64,000 nt of DNA from NCBI GenBank assembly GCA_958299035.1, contig CATQJL010000223.1, forward strand, positions 7,739,753 to 7,803,752. Reading direction: 5' to 3'. The notes beneath the pieces were generated by a model, which was given only the letters and a program-made list of their open reading frames with translations, had not been told where the DNA came from and made no database searches. The DNA comes from Cylicocyclus nassatus (taxonomy: Eukaryota > Nematoda > Chromadorea > Rhabditida > Strongylidae). Of this stretch, positions 11,786-22,622 are shown piece after piece; position 1 is the first letter of the stretch; every line of letters begins with the position of its first letter. The position numbers and the translations under genes were made by a program.

Positions 11786-13156
11786 CCAGGAATGATATCC
11801 ACGAAAGTCCATAATGGAGGAAAATGGACTTTCAAGCCCCATTTTATTCGTTCGCGGTGGAGAGTGGTCGGAATCTGCCTTCGCTCGCGTTATCCAAAAA
11901 TTTTCATCCAATCGCAACCACGAGGCAAAGCGGTGAAATGAAAATGATTTAACCCTACCTGAGCTCTCGCTTGCGAAATGATGACGTCAAAAGTCCATTT
12001 AGAATGGGGCAAAATGGGATTTACCTCCATTTTAAATGGACTTGAAAGCCCATTTTACTCCCAGCAGCAAGGTGAGCTGGGACTAAGCCCATTTTTGACC
12101 TTTTTGCATATTTTTGATTGCGATTTTTTGGGAATGTGTTCCTCATCCTATCCTAAGGTAATAGGTGAGTGGAAAAAGTTTCATGTCTTTTATGAAGTCT
12201 GAAATAACTGTTTCTTTCTAAACTCATAGAAACGTTATAAAAACGTAGTAAAAGATCAAATTTACTCAAATATTCGCTAATAAACCCAAATGCTTCTGTC
12301 AGGTCAATCAGAAAATTCTTATGTAAAACAAATAAAGTTTGTTAACTTTTCAAATCATCAACCAAACCAAATTCATGATTTGTAATCTAAAATTTGAAAA
12401 AAATTTTGCTTCAATGTGATTACTTAGAAGCTATCTTTGGCTAATTTCGTAGAACCGAACCTCAGAGACGGCATTTTAAACGCAACTTTGAGTTTGGTTC
12501 GCAAGAATTACTGAAGTGCCGCTAGCTGGCTAGAGAAATTCTGTGAAGAATTTCTTACTAGATTAGTCCATACATTCAACTCGCTGAAAGACAATGAAAA
12601 GCTAATATAGACCGCTTGCGAAGTCATCTTTTGAGATTCAAAGTTTTTGCGACTTGAAAAATCCTCTGAGTTGTAGTGTAGTACAAGGTTTCTTGTAAGG
12701 AGCATTTTGGTTTACTGGTTGCAGTGCAACTCCAGCCAAGGTTTGCTTTTTGCAGAAATCTCCACATACGAATTCGATTTAATGCTGATTCGTCGAAGCT
12801 TTGAAGCGAAGGCCCGGATGTGACATGAATTTTAGTCTTGGAAGTGATTTAGATGCATAGTCATCGATAACGAATGGCATTCTGTTAGGTGTAACGAAGT
12901 GGGAAAGAATAGAATAGCCACTTGAGTGACATTGTAATGTTAGGTCAGCCTAGTTAGATATCGACCACTTGGTGGAAATGAGTTTGCAAGAGTGAGCAAA
13001 CAGGTTGAGATAAGTTGGAGAAAGGTTAGTTGAAGCATTTTTGTATGGAATGAATGTGTTCGCGAATGCGATATCTTATCGCACCGCATGGACTAAGTCC
13101 ATTTTATTCGCACGAAAAGCCCATTTCGCGGGGACTTTCGTGGATATCATTCCAGG
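11786..13156. mobile_element. Inverted-repeat element, about 1.37 kb
   Basis: The left end carries CCAGGAATGATATCCACGAA followed by a block with TCCAT and CCCATTTTATTCG motifs. The right end carries the inverse of nearly the same sequence, ending TCCAGG at 13156. Internal sub-repeats around 11990-12100 repeat the TCCATTT / CCCATTT motifs. No transposase is recognised. Exact ends and target duplication are uncertain. Confidence 0.5.
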
Positions 13157-13626
13157 TTCTCCCTTTCTTTCGTCTTTGGTCGTTGGATGGTCAAAGCTAA
13201 TAAGCCAACCATTCCTGGGGAACTGAAGACAGAAGTGGAAAAGAAGCTAAGCTAGCCGGACTCGCAATAGCGTAAACACTTACTGGTTAAGGGAAGTGAT
13301 GGGTCTCTATCGGTGAAATGATTCCGGTACGTATGGCCTCACTGTCATTTCTCTTAAAGCTCATCACTGTTTTCTATAATTAGCCGTCGCAAATGATTTG
13401 ATATTGAGTTGATTCAGAAGTCTGTCGGTTCGATTTTGAAAAATTCGTGATTGCTCCCTATGCGAACATATTGAACAAGAAGGATGTCGTTAAAAAGGAA
13501 AACTTATCTATTTTCTACTAACATCTTCGCTGCTCCCAAAAATAGTGCAGTCCAAAGATAAAAATTCGAATAGAAAAATCATTCAAAATCGTGATTATCG
13601 AAAACTAGCTGGCTTACCCGGCTCCG

Positions 13627-14022
13627 CCGTATGTTCCGAATAGAAAATTCCATTTCTTAACCGATCCGGACCAAACTTGGCACACATACACTTCGGGCCC
13701 CGGCGGGTGTCACAGTCCACTTTTCGTTATCGATCGATGTCGATTTTATCGATTTTTTGCAAAACTTGAGCTAGGGGGCTGAAATTTGACAGAGGGGTGT
13801 AATCGAGCATGCTGATCACCCCCACGGAGGTGATCAGCATGCTCAATTACCCCCCTGTGCCAACTCCCAGTCCCGTAGCTCAAATTTTGCAAAAAATCGA
13901 TAAAATCGATATCGATCGATGACGAAAAGTAGCCTATGACACCCGCCGGGGCCCGAAGTGTATGTGTGCCAAGTTTGGTCCCGATCGGTTCAGAAATGGA
14001 ATTTTCTATTCGGAACATACGT
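13627..14022. repeat. Large imperfect palindrome, about 200-bp arms
   Basis: The two halves are near-exact inverse copies centred near 13828. Both carry GCCCGAAGTGTATGTGTG and its complement, with runs of ATCGATAAAATCGAT near the centre. Outside the right arm is a short CAGACAGACATA repeat followed by TTTATATATAAGAAG. Outside the left arm is GGCTTACCCGGCTCCGCC. The arrangement looks like two head-to-head copies of one dispersed repeat. The family was not identified. Confidence 0.6.
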
Positions 14023-14762
14023 ACACACAGACAGACATACAGACAGACATACAAACAGACATTCAGCTTTATATATAAGAAGATAGGTTGTCAAAAAATT
14101 TGAAACGCTACAGAGGGATCTGAAAGCATATTTTGTAATCTCTATTCACTGACTAGGAGACGCCTGACCGCATTGCGGACATTGTCTTAACATGTTTGAG
14201 TTTGTTCTTCCCTGTTTCCAAAGAGTGAATAAACCTAAACGAGATTAATGACAAGCATAGACCTCTAAGTACACGATTAAGCTTGTTTAAACAATGTATG
14301 CAATGCGATTTCGCGTCTCCTAGTCAAGGAATGAATGATAGGTAATAGTGCCAAAATTGTGATAATCCGCTTTTCTAGCAGAAAAATCAAAAAACTTCGT
14401 TTATGCCGTTTTTGGCATTTTTCATAAAAATCATAACTTCTCGTGAAAAAGCTCGATCAGAGCAGTCTTGGCACCATTAGGAAGAGCAGCTTACAAAACT
14501 TCTAAAAACGGCTCTTAGATTTTTTTGCAACGATTTAAATTTTTAGCGATTAATTTTCGAAACTCATTAGTTTGAGTGGTCCTCCTATTCGGATTTTTTC
14601 TCTGGCGTCTTTTGAGGTCAAAGAGCAGCGAAAATGTGAGTGAAAAGTGGATGCATTTTTCTACCTAAAGTCGGTTTTTGTAAGTCAATACACTCATATA
14701 GGGAGAAGTTACAAATTTTTTTTCTTAAATCAAAGCGACAGAACTTTTGAATAAACCTAATA

Positions 14763-14905
14763 TTAAGTCGTCCTGAAAGTTCGTTCGCACCATTTTCAAA
14801 TTTTCATAACTTTTGATTTTCCAATCAATTTGACTGCTATTATTTTCGTATGAAAGAGTAAGTAATACTCTCTAAAAAGACATCTTAGCTGCTTACAAGT
14901 GATCA
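14763..14905. repeat. Left fragment of a mariner-like element (family B)
   Basis: This begins TTAAGTCGTCCTGAAAGTTC after a TA and matches, in inverse, the right end of the element that finishes at 29944 (GGGACGACCTAA). It is cut off by insertion of the 14908-15924 element. The TA at 14761-14762 also directly follows ...GAATAAACCTAA, the apparent right end of yet another inverted-repeat element. Confidence 0.5.
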
Positions 14906-14907
14906 TA

Positions 14908-15924
14908 TTAGGTGGGTCCGAAAGTTTTGTCAGTTTTTTCGATCCATCGGCAAACACGCTAGAATGAAGATAAACAAATGCTTCAAAATGTATCCAATGC
15001 AGAATTTCTTCCTCTTTCCAGCTGCTAAACCCCGTTGTGTTTCTTTGAGAAAATGACGAGATATTTGCTAGAAATTACAACCACTCTATTTTACCGTGTG
15101 CAATTTTCGCTAATTTTCAATAACTTTGTATGAGAATTTTGGAGAAGCTCCAATAACCAGCAGATAGGGCAAACCTTTTGCCAACTTATGCAACTTTTTT
15201 CTTTTTTTAGGTGCTTTCTCAGGTTTTTGCTAATTATTCTTCTAAAAGTCTTGTGCTTCGGAAAAATCGCATAACCTGTTTTGCACCAAACACAGCAAAA
15301 TCTACAGAAAACTGAGGTTTCAACACACGTTTATTACTATCGCTACCATTACGAAGTAAATGAGCGATTTTCGCTTCAAATTATGAAGATTTTGAAACAT
15401 AGGTTACGTCAGTGCGCACTCCTTAAATTGAGATACTGCGATTTTTCCCAAAGATTTTGCCTGTCTCGGCCAAAAAAGACAAGTGTTGGAAAGAGGAGAA
15501 AAATTTGCATCGAATGGTGACTGAACGGTTTAACATTTTGTGTTCTACGAGGTTAAAATAAGCCGAATGTAAAATTTGGCCACTTCAAAAAATAAATTGT
15601 AGAAATTCTGAAAGACAAGCCGTAGGGCTACAAGAAATTGCATCCGTTGGCAAAAGGTTTGCTCTATCTGTCGGTTCCTAGGACTCCTCCGAAAGTCTCA
15701 TACAAAAATTTTGAAAATTAGCGAAATTTGGACATGGTAAAAACGAGTAGTTGTAATTTCCAGCAAATATCTCGTCACTCTCGCAACGAAACACAATAAG
15801 AGTTAAGCAGCTGCAAAGGCGAAGAAATTCTGCATTGGATACATTTTGGAGCGTTTGTTTATCTTCATTCTAGCGTGTTTGCCGATGGATTGAAAAAACT
15901 GATAAGACGTTCGGACCCACCTAA
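14908..15924. mobile_element. TA-flanked TIR element, family A copy 1, 1017 bp
   Basis: The ends are TTAGGTGGGTCCGAAAG and the inverse of TTAGGTGGGTCCGAACG, flanked by TA at 14906-14907 and 15925-15926. Terminal arms extend for over 150 bp with about 90% identity to each other, including a GCAAACACGCTAGAATGAAG block. A second copy, inverted and truncated, lies at about 28610-29391. No transposase is found, so this is probably a non-autonomous mariner-type foldback element. Confidence 0.75.
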
Positions 15925-16032
15925 TATTTGTATGAGACTTTCGGACATATTTGCGATAGGGGGAGCCACGCCCTCTCCAGATGTAAGGGGTCTTTGCTAC
16001 TCCCATCCTTGTTAGGTGAACGGGGTAAGTGA

Positions 16033-16115
16033 GATAGATAACATAGATACATAGCGATAGATAGATAACATAACATAGATACATAGTGATAGATGGCTAA
16101 CATAGATAAATAGCA
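16033..16115. repeat. Low-complexity (ATAG/ATAC)n stretch
   Basis: Repeated AGATAGATAACATAGATACA-type units form an imperfect tetranucleotide microsatellite. Confidence 0.6.
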
Positions 16116-16119
16116 GTGA

Positions 16120-16770
16120 TTAGATCTCCGTTTGGCAGAAATCTGAAAGCAAAATCTGAAAGCAAAATGTCCCAACAAGTTACATACCATTCGAAAGAGG
16201 AGGTCATGTAAAATCGACTTAGACCGTCGACTTTTTTTATGTGTTCTGTGCCGCGAGATATGAGGGGTTTTATGTAGTTCATATATCAACTGATTCTGCG
16301 TCCTCACTTTCTGCTTTTCAAATGAATGCTAAGAGAAAGTCGATGGTCTATGTTTGCCAATAAAGACTTGCTCTGTAACATAGATAGATAAACAGCAGTG
16401 ATTAGATCTTCGTTTGGTCAGCTAAAATGCGGTGCATCTCTCGGTAGAGAGGGGCTAGAAAGAAGTCAACGGTCAACCTCGAATTCCCTTTCCCTGAGCT
16501 TTCGAATGATATATAGGTTGCTGGGCGAAAAAAAAACTTGCCAGTTTTCAAAATGGGGCGAAAATATTTACTATTGGCTTGCTTCACCCAGCTCCTCCAA
16601 TGTATTGGTGTTTATGGGTCACCGGAGCAAGCATTTTTTTGAAGCCGGAAAGCTCGATATCAACAAGCTATATACCACTCGAAAGCTGAGATTATGGAGA
16701 ATCGACTTAGGCCGTCGACTTTTTTCTGTATCTTTTTACATAAGATATAAGGGATTTGTCTGACCGATGT
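16120..16770. repeat. Dispersed repeat, first locus (second at 27815-28565)
   Basis: Contains the blocks GGTCACCGGAGCAAGC, ATACCATTCGAAAGCTGAG and CCGCGAGATATGAGGGGTTT. The same blocks recur in the same order at about 27815-28565, where the unit appears twice in tandem. No open frame is conserved between copies. The nature of the repeat is unknown. Confidence 0.55.
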
Positions 16771-17366
16771 ATCTACTGATTCGCTTTAGCTGACAAAAAA
16801 TGCATTTAAATCCCTTCCGATTCATTGAAAAAATACTCTTACTATCGTAGAATTTATTATTCACGGTAACCACGTGTATCACGCTTTGCAGTTTTTAGCA
16901 AGACATTTTTGGTTTTTACGAGCATCGACAACTTGATAGACTTACTATGGATATAGACTCATAATCACTTGGTTTTTTTTCTTGCTTCTCTTACAAGCAA
17001 ACCTTTTATCTGCTTATCTATCCTAAAACTGTGACAAGCCTTGAAAACCTTGGCTTGAGAATAAATATACTCAAAAAAATTTTCCAAAAAATGTGGAAGA
17101 AAGAGGCAGCGAACAAGCATCTTTCACTCAGGTCTTAAAGAAAATTCATTTGTTTTTTGATTCTTACATTCGTTTTTTGGGGTGTTTATATTTCTAAGTT
17201 ATTTTTTCCCAAATTTGTTTATTTTTTTAATGCCACATCTATTGTAGACGCCTTTGAAATAGTGCAAAAGCAACTACTGTAATTATTCTCATTGTAACTA
17301 ACAGAAATTCTTCTCTTCATGAAATATGTGATCGTTGAGTTACACGACTGAGGTGAATCTCCAATA

Positions 17367-18257
17367 CTAGGCTGATTCAAGAGTTCTGTCCGATTTGAGA
17401 TTTTTCCATCTAAAACCCCATAACTTTTTTAAATTAACAATTTTTAACAATTTAAATTTTGCTGTATTGAGCGAGTTTATGGCCATCACAGGCATTGTAT
17501 GCCATGTAAGGAAGGCAAGCGAGAGGGAAGAGAAAATTTTTCGAGTTTTGCAAGGTTTTCTTCAAAGCCGTCCAGTTTGACTTACTAATGCTTCCATATG
17601 AGGATGGGCAGACATACTTAGCTATCATTATTAAAAAGCCTATACTTCATAGGCTTTTTTGCGTTTAGAGAGAATTTGAGTTATTCTCGCTGCATAGAAA
17701 TATTTGCAAGCAAATCAAAAAACCCATTATTTGAGCCCCGCGTGCGAAAATATGCCGACTTCAGTATTTGATTTTTTTCTTGCTTGCAAACAAAGAAAGC
17801 CCATTGGCCCATGGTTCCTGCTTGCTCTCGCTTTACTCTATCATATGTAATATTAAATGTCACTATATGTGAATTGTTGTCGCTTGTTGAAAAACTGGGT
17901 TTGTCTTCTATCTTTGAAAAAAATTGAGAAATTAAAACATTCTTTACGTCGGAGAAAAAGTGCGCGTATGTTAGCCTATTACAGCCTCACCCATTATAAA
18001 ATATTACATATCTAGTTTTACGAATACTGCGGAAGTTCTCTTCATGGACTTTTTTTGGGCAAGACTGCATTTTGGCAACTTTGCTTCGAGGCTTGAAATT
18101 TCATCGGAAAATCGCCAGACATAATGAGCACTATAAAGAGCAGGAAAATTACTTCTAGAGTATGTTTATGACAATGCCATAAGTGCAATACTCTAAGAAA
18201 ATAGCTACGTTGAAACAAGGCATTTGAAAATCGGACAGAACTTTTGAATCAGCCTAG
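17367..18257. mobile_element. TA-flanked TIR element, CTAGGCTGATTCAA termini, 891 bp
   Basis: The left terminus is CTAGGCTGATTCAAGAGTTC and the right is the near-perfect inverse. TA lies at 17365-17366 and 18258-18259. The interior lacks a recognisable transposase. The ends share the AAAAGTTCTGTC motif with the element that ends at 14760, suggesting a related family. Confidence 0.75.
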
Positions 18258-18529
18258 TATTATCTGATCACATACATTCTCAGATCACCTTCTTAAATCA
18301 GCCTCAGGTGAAGGGTGTCATCCGGGTTCTGGCTCAAATGTGAGGGAGGTAAGATCCATTGCCTCCCCCCCCCTATCGCAACTCTGCGGGAAACCCCTAA
18401 CTTGCTCATGCATGGACTCACTATACGAGACACTCGTATGCACATTTTCGCGGTTTTTCCATGGCTGAAAATTGAGAAAACGAAAATTGGCATGCACAAG
18501 ATTGGTATTTAGCAATCTATTATTATTTA

Positions 18530-18715
18530 GCATTTTGGATCGCGACCGAAAGCCCGAAAATGAATAGAAAAGATGAGTGCCTGGCCATTACACAAAAACT
18601 GGCTCCTTACCAGAGCCTCTTGGCTTTTCCGGTAATAGCAGGCCGAGACCAACTTGCTAAATCTAAAAGAATGGTGGTCAGTCGTTGGGACAATGTATCA
18701 GCATTGAACTGTTGA
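18530..18715 (+). pseudogene. 3' scrap of a Penelope-like element: end of GIY-YIG protein
   Basis: The frame contains NRKDECLAITQKLAPYQSLL and ends in TGA at 18713. It matches the C-terminus encoded at 47216-47320 and 54469-54573 (NRKDECLAITNELSPYQSL). The sequence upstream does not continue the protein, so the copy is 5'-truncated, as is usual for retroelement copies. The Penelope-type 3' region follows, including the GAAGAAGGCG...GCCGAAACG fold at 18833-18868. The extra C-terminal residues relative to the other copies suggest a different subfamily. Confidence 0.7.
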
Positions 18716-18832
18716 CAGAGCAATGACCCGATCTTGTCATTTGTACTCTTTTGATTCGCTAATAGGTTGGACAATTTGCTTGATCGTGACGACGTTGCTA
18801 TCTGGACAGTTTACATGGTCACGACTTTTTCA

Positions 18833-18868
18833 GACCCCGAAGAAGGCGATATTGCCGAAACGTCGGTC
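18833..18868 (+). other. Hammerhead-like fold, degenerate copy
   Basis: A GACC/GGTC outer stem encloses a GGC...GCC inner stem with GAAGA and GAAA in the internal loops. It aligns with the motif at 54205-54244. The CTGANGA core is altered here to CCGAAGA, so ribozyme activity is unlikely. Confidence 0.4.
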
Positions 18869-18899
18869 AAATAAAGAGATATACCAATCTTGTGCAAGC

Positions 18900-20130
18900 T
18901 GAACAAATCAGTAAAAGATATATACACTTAATGCCGAGATTAATTGATAGTCGATCGTGGAAAATCGGCATGTTCCTGCCAAAACAATCCTGAGCTTCTC
19001 TCGCATGAGTGATTTTGTTTTATGAACCTTTAGTTTGGACAAGCGCTAGTTTTCGAGAAACATCAAATTGTTTGCAAAAAACCCGAAAAACGCGACATAT
19101 TCGCACTTTTGACCTCCTTTTATTTCTCGTGATGTAGCCATGGAAAAATACCACAAACTGTACAGGTGAATGTCTAGTGTAGAGAGTACATGCATGTGCA
19201 AATTGGAGATCCGTAAGACGTCTATGGACGGAGATACAACTTTTCGGGTGTCTGAAATTTTTTATATTTTGGATTCGAATCTTAGGTGGAGCACGATTTC
19301 AGCGGAGGTCTGTAGACTATCTTGTAGAGCTTACTTTGCTCTATCAAACGATACACCATTCGCTGTTTTCTGTGGTCATTCTGTCGCGGTAGGATGCCAC
19401 GCGATATTATTTTCCGAACAACCTAATAGTAACCAAACTATATAATAAAGCAGATGATTTTAAATTTTTTGTAAAAAAAATTCATACGCTCCTCTTCTAA
19501 TACTGCTAATAATATTAAAATAGCTACAATACTTACTGAAACATTGAGAATAGCACGTACATGTACTTTACTCAGTGATTTCATCAGCAAAATTACACAA
19601 CTCAAATTAACACTTCTAATTAACCAATAGTATGATTGATACAATCTCATCAAGTACATTTGAATGCATAAATAGAAATAAATTTATTCTGTATAAATAC
19701 AAATTGTACGGAAAAACAAAAATAAACTTTTAACTGAAATATTGCGAGTATAAGAGATGTTATAGATAATGATTACAATTATCAACCGTAAAATCGCAGA
19801 GCCTATAAAAATGGAAATATGAGTTAATAATAAGCAATATAAACAATATTAGCTTGATATAAAAATTTGGTAACTTCATTTATCCATATACAACTTACGA
19901 AGCGGCTTTATAGTAGGAGCAACACAATCAAAAAGTAAGTCGTGCTACATTTTATATACTATAATTAACCATGATAAAAGTTTTCTAAAGAAAAACTTTC
20001 AACTTGATACTGGTTCTTCCTTCCTTACTGAGGAGTTCCGGAGAAGACCCAGTAATCAAGTCAAACCCCCTCGAAGGGAAGGAATGAAATGGAGGGAAAG
20101 TGTAGTACATACAATTTGTCTTTTATTTAT
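18900..20130. other. AT-rich spacer; one partial TIR end
   Basis: At 19405-19428 the sequence ends CCGAACAACCTAATA, like the right end of the element at 40123-41071, and it is preceded by the same GTAGAGCTT...CTCTATC hairpin motif. I could not find a matching left end, so this is probably a truncated member. The rest (19440-20130) is strongly AT-rich with no credible gene. Confidence 0.4.
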
Positions 20131-20140
20131 TTGCATTTTG

Positions 20141-20785
20141 CTATTCAGAGTCAGCGCTAGAGCTAGAGTCATAGTAATTTCCAGCGTTATAGCCACAAAA
20201 GCCATGGAACAAGAATAACTGTTTTGCTGAGCACCGGTCTCGTAAGCACTGCCCTATGCACTTGTTGATAAGTTCCAGATCCGCATAAACTTGTTTGCAG
20301 ACTGCTGCGCACTGTAAAAAATAAGAAATTTTTTGCAATCGTCTTCAACTTTTCAGGGTTGAACATACAAATTCTGCTTTAATAACTTTCTCTGAAACGC
20401 AGTGGCGGCACATCGATTGTTCCGAGCAGCAGCACTTAGATCGTTTCGGCTTGGCGGGACATGGTTTCGTGTTGTTGCAATTAGATGGTAGTGTAAAGTT
20501 GCCATTAGGTGTCTGGGCTTCCTCATTAGATTCGCTTGACCTGGAGTTCGAGCTCGAAGATCGTTTCGGCTTGGCGGGACATGGTTTCGTGTCGTTGCAA
20601 TTAGATGGTAGTGTAAAGTTGCCATTAGGTGTCTGGGCTTCTTCATTAGATTCGCTTGACCTGGAGTTCGAGCTCGACTCCTTAGTTTTTGGTTTCACGC
20701 AGCACTTCAACCAATTTAGGCAGCCGGCATCAGTCAGTGCAGCAAATGCGCACACCATTAGGAATAGATGTAGTTGCATCTGCAT
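20141..20785 (-). CDS. Secreted Ser/Asn/Cys-rich protein, two exons, 195 aa
   Basis: Exon 1 is 20785-20369 and exon 2 is 20311-20141. They are joined by a 57-bp intron with a GTATGT donor and TTTTTTACAG acceptor, in phase 0. The product has a signal peptide (MQMQLHLFLMVCAFAALTDA), an early Cys pair and a Ser-rich linker. A 40-residue segment is then repeated twice almost perfectly; it includes NGNFTLPSNCN with N-glycosylation sequons, and CPAKPKR. A Cys-rich region follows (CCCSEQSMCRHC), and exon 2 carries four further Cys plus an acidic Ser tail. No known family is recognised. Even Cys content and secretion suggest a disulphide-bonded extracellular protein. TTTTAG just upstream of the ATG (20791-20796 on this strand) could be a trans-splice acceptor. 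A SINE lies immediately upstream. Confidence 0.7.
20439..20678 (-). repeat. In-frame tandem duplication, 2 x 120 bp, within the secreted gene
   Basis: Two adjacent 120-bp units (20439-20558 and 20559-20678) differ at only a few positions. Each encodes the same 40 residues, including NGNFTLPSNC. The near-identity points to a recent internal duplication or gene conversion. Its multiple-of-three length preserves the frame. Confidence 0.85.
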
Positions 20786-20812
20786 TAATTCTAAAACGTG
20801 TACAATTTTATA

Positions 20813-21100
20813 ATAAAGAATAAAGGATAAAGGATTCGGCGTCTTCAATACCCTCTGCGGGCATGCGCCGAACGACACTACTTCATAGTCGAAGAAGCAA
20901 CTGTATGCGTGCGAACCTAGTACAGTGACTTGCAGGGGCCAGCTGTTTCCAAGTCAGTGCTTTTATCCTCCCATATTATTCTAGTACCAGTTTAACGGCC
21001 CCGGAGGGTAGAGGGCTTGGTTAGCCCAGGGGCGGGGATCGAACCTATGTCCGATCTGGTTATAGCGGCACCTCGTACCACCACGCCACTCGTCTCCGTT
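20813..21100 (-). mobile_element. tRNA-derived SINE
   Basis: Read on the minus strand, the element starts GGAGACGAGTGGCGTGGTGG and contains a box-A-like TGGCGTGGTGG. A perfect box-B-like GGTTCGATCCC follows at the right spacing for a pol III promoter. After a tRNA-unrelated body it ends in an AT-rich tail of repeated CCTTTATT units. Near-identical 12-bp direct repeats TACAATTTTATA / TACAATTGTATA (20801-20812 and 21101-21112) flank it as a target duplication. It sits 15 bp upstream of the start codon of the 20141-20785 gene, on the same strand. Confidence 0.82.
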
Positions 21101-21456
21101 TACAATTGTATACATTTTCGATTAGCAAGAAAATCATGAGTGTTGATGCTCTCAATTCACAGGAAATATATTTCCACTTTCAAAAGGCTCATAACGCTGC
21201 TTGTTCATTGAAATATATTAGACATAAGACATACCGTCAGTTTTTTCAAACTCAAACTAAAAATGGCCAATCAAGATCTTGTTTAAGGGATAATCACAGT
21301 CTAAAGATTCATCGCATCTTCTCAACTATAGGCTCAATTGGTTAGAAAAGTAATACTCTGTGCCAGTCTGCACTGATTGGCAGATTTATTGAATGAAAAG
21401 AATGCAAGAACTTAAGCCCCACTCTTACGGAAATCACTCAGTTATAAAAGCATTAA

Positions 21457-21723
21457 AGGCAGCGTACACCCAAAATTTGAGTTACCGAATTTCCTAGATC
21501 TTAGCACACCGTGTATATACTGGGCCCAGAAGAAGACCAACTGCGTTGGTCCGGTCTCTCAATGTTGCTTCTGAGCGGAAAAAACCCCCCTCAATTTTCT
21601 TTCACGCCGCCCCTTTTCTTTCGCTCCGCCTCCTCCGGACGAATCCATAACAGCGTAAGCTGCAATTGCAGTTGCAGTTGCTGTTGCAACATCTGTTGCA
21701 TTTGTTTTGGGTGTACGCTGCCT
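21457..21723. mobile_element. TTAA-flanked MITE (piggyBac-type target), 267 bp
   Basis: The inverted termini are AGGCAGCGTACACCCAAAA and the inverse of the same. TTAA lies on both sides (21453-21456 and 21724-21727). A TTAA duplication is characteristic of piggyBac elements; no transposase is present. A related internal segment (GCGTTGGTCCG...) and right end recur at about 30394-30765. Confidence 0.65.
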
Positions 21724-22622
21724 TTAATGTACAAAAGCATAAGCGTAAGTCATAACAGATCTTGCATCAAAAAATCAATTTTCTCAAAACAGTTTGTGTA
21801 AAAGTGAGCTCCCACAGTCGCCATAATGCATTGACACGTTGGCTCATCTTTCTCCCAAATGTTGCTCTACGATTGGCAAATTAATTTGAATTTGTGCTCC
21901 TTGAGTGAGGCACATGTTTTGAGTTGGAAAAAAGTCCCTTTCCAACTTTTTTGTACCAACATAGGAAAGACACTCCGAAACGCGAAAGTTAAGGCACAAA
22001 CAATCGCACTAAGCAGCTATGACAGAAACACTACGTTCCACCAGTGTTTCAAGAGAGCAAGCATGGAAAGCAAGCAACAAACTTTCCGCCGGAAAAGCAG
22101 CAAGCTGTAAAACTTTCAATATATTTTTCTGCCCTACATTTTTTGTCCGTATGCTGTCTGCTCAGAAAATAACTTTTGTATTTATGATATATAAACGGGA
22201 AAAGAGTCTGTCGATTCTAGACCCTTTACACCTACATAAACCAAAGACGGTGAAGAATGTCAAACATATATGGAAGCCTATTTGAAGAAGTAATTCAGCG
22301 AGTTTAGAGAGGAAGGAAATCACTCCTTTTATATACGATTCAACATGAACCTTGTGACAATAGAATCTAGTCCTTTAGTACAATAGTTATTTATATAGGA
22401 AACAGATGCGTGGCTTTCCTCGTCTGCGTCTCAAAAGCATCATTTACTCTCCGCGTATCATGATATTGTATCAGCTTTATTCACACACTGAACAAATCGT
22501 GTGGCAATAAGGTCAACTGTGTTTACACTAAATGATATAGGAAACAGCTGCATAGCCTCCATGGTTTGCAACTTCATAAAGTTCAATCGCATGCACTTAC
22601 TATTGCTTGATACAGTCACAGT

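Noticed and set aside
19438..19659. 73-aa hydrophobic minus-strand ORF as a membrane protein
   Set aside because: It lies in very AT-rich DNA where Ile/Leu/Phe codons arise by chance, with no upstream acceptor or conserved context.
21000..21098. Functional tRNA gene
   Set aside because: Pol III box A and B are present on the minus strand, but no cloverleaf closes, and a unique body and AT-rich tail with target duplication show a SINE.
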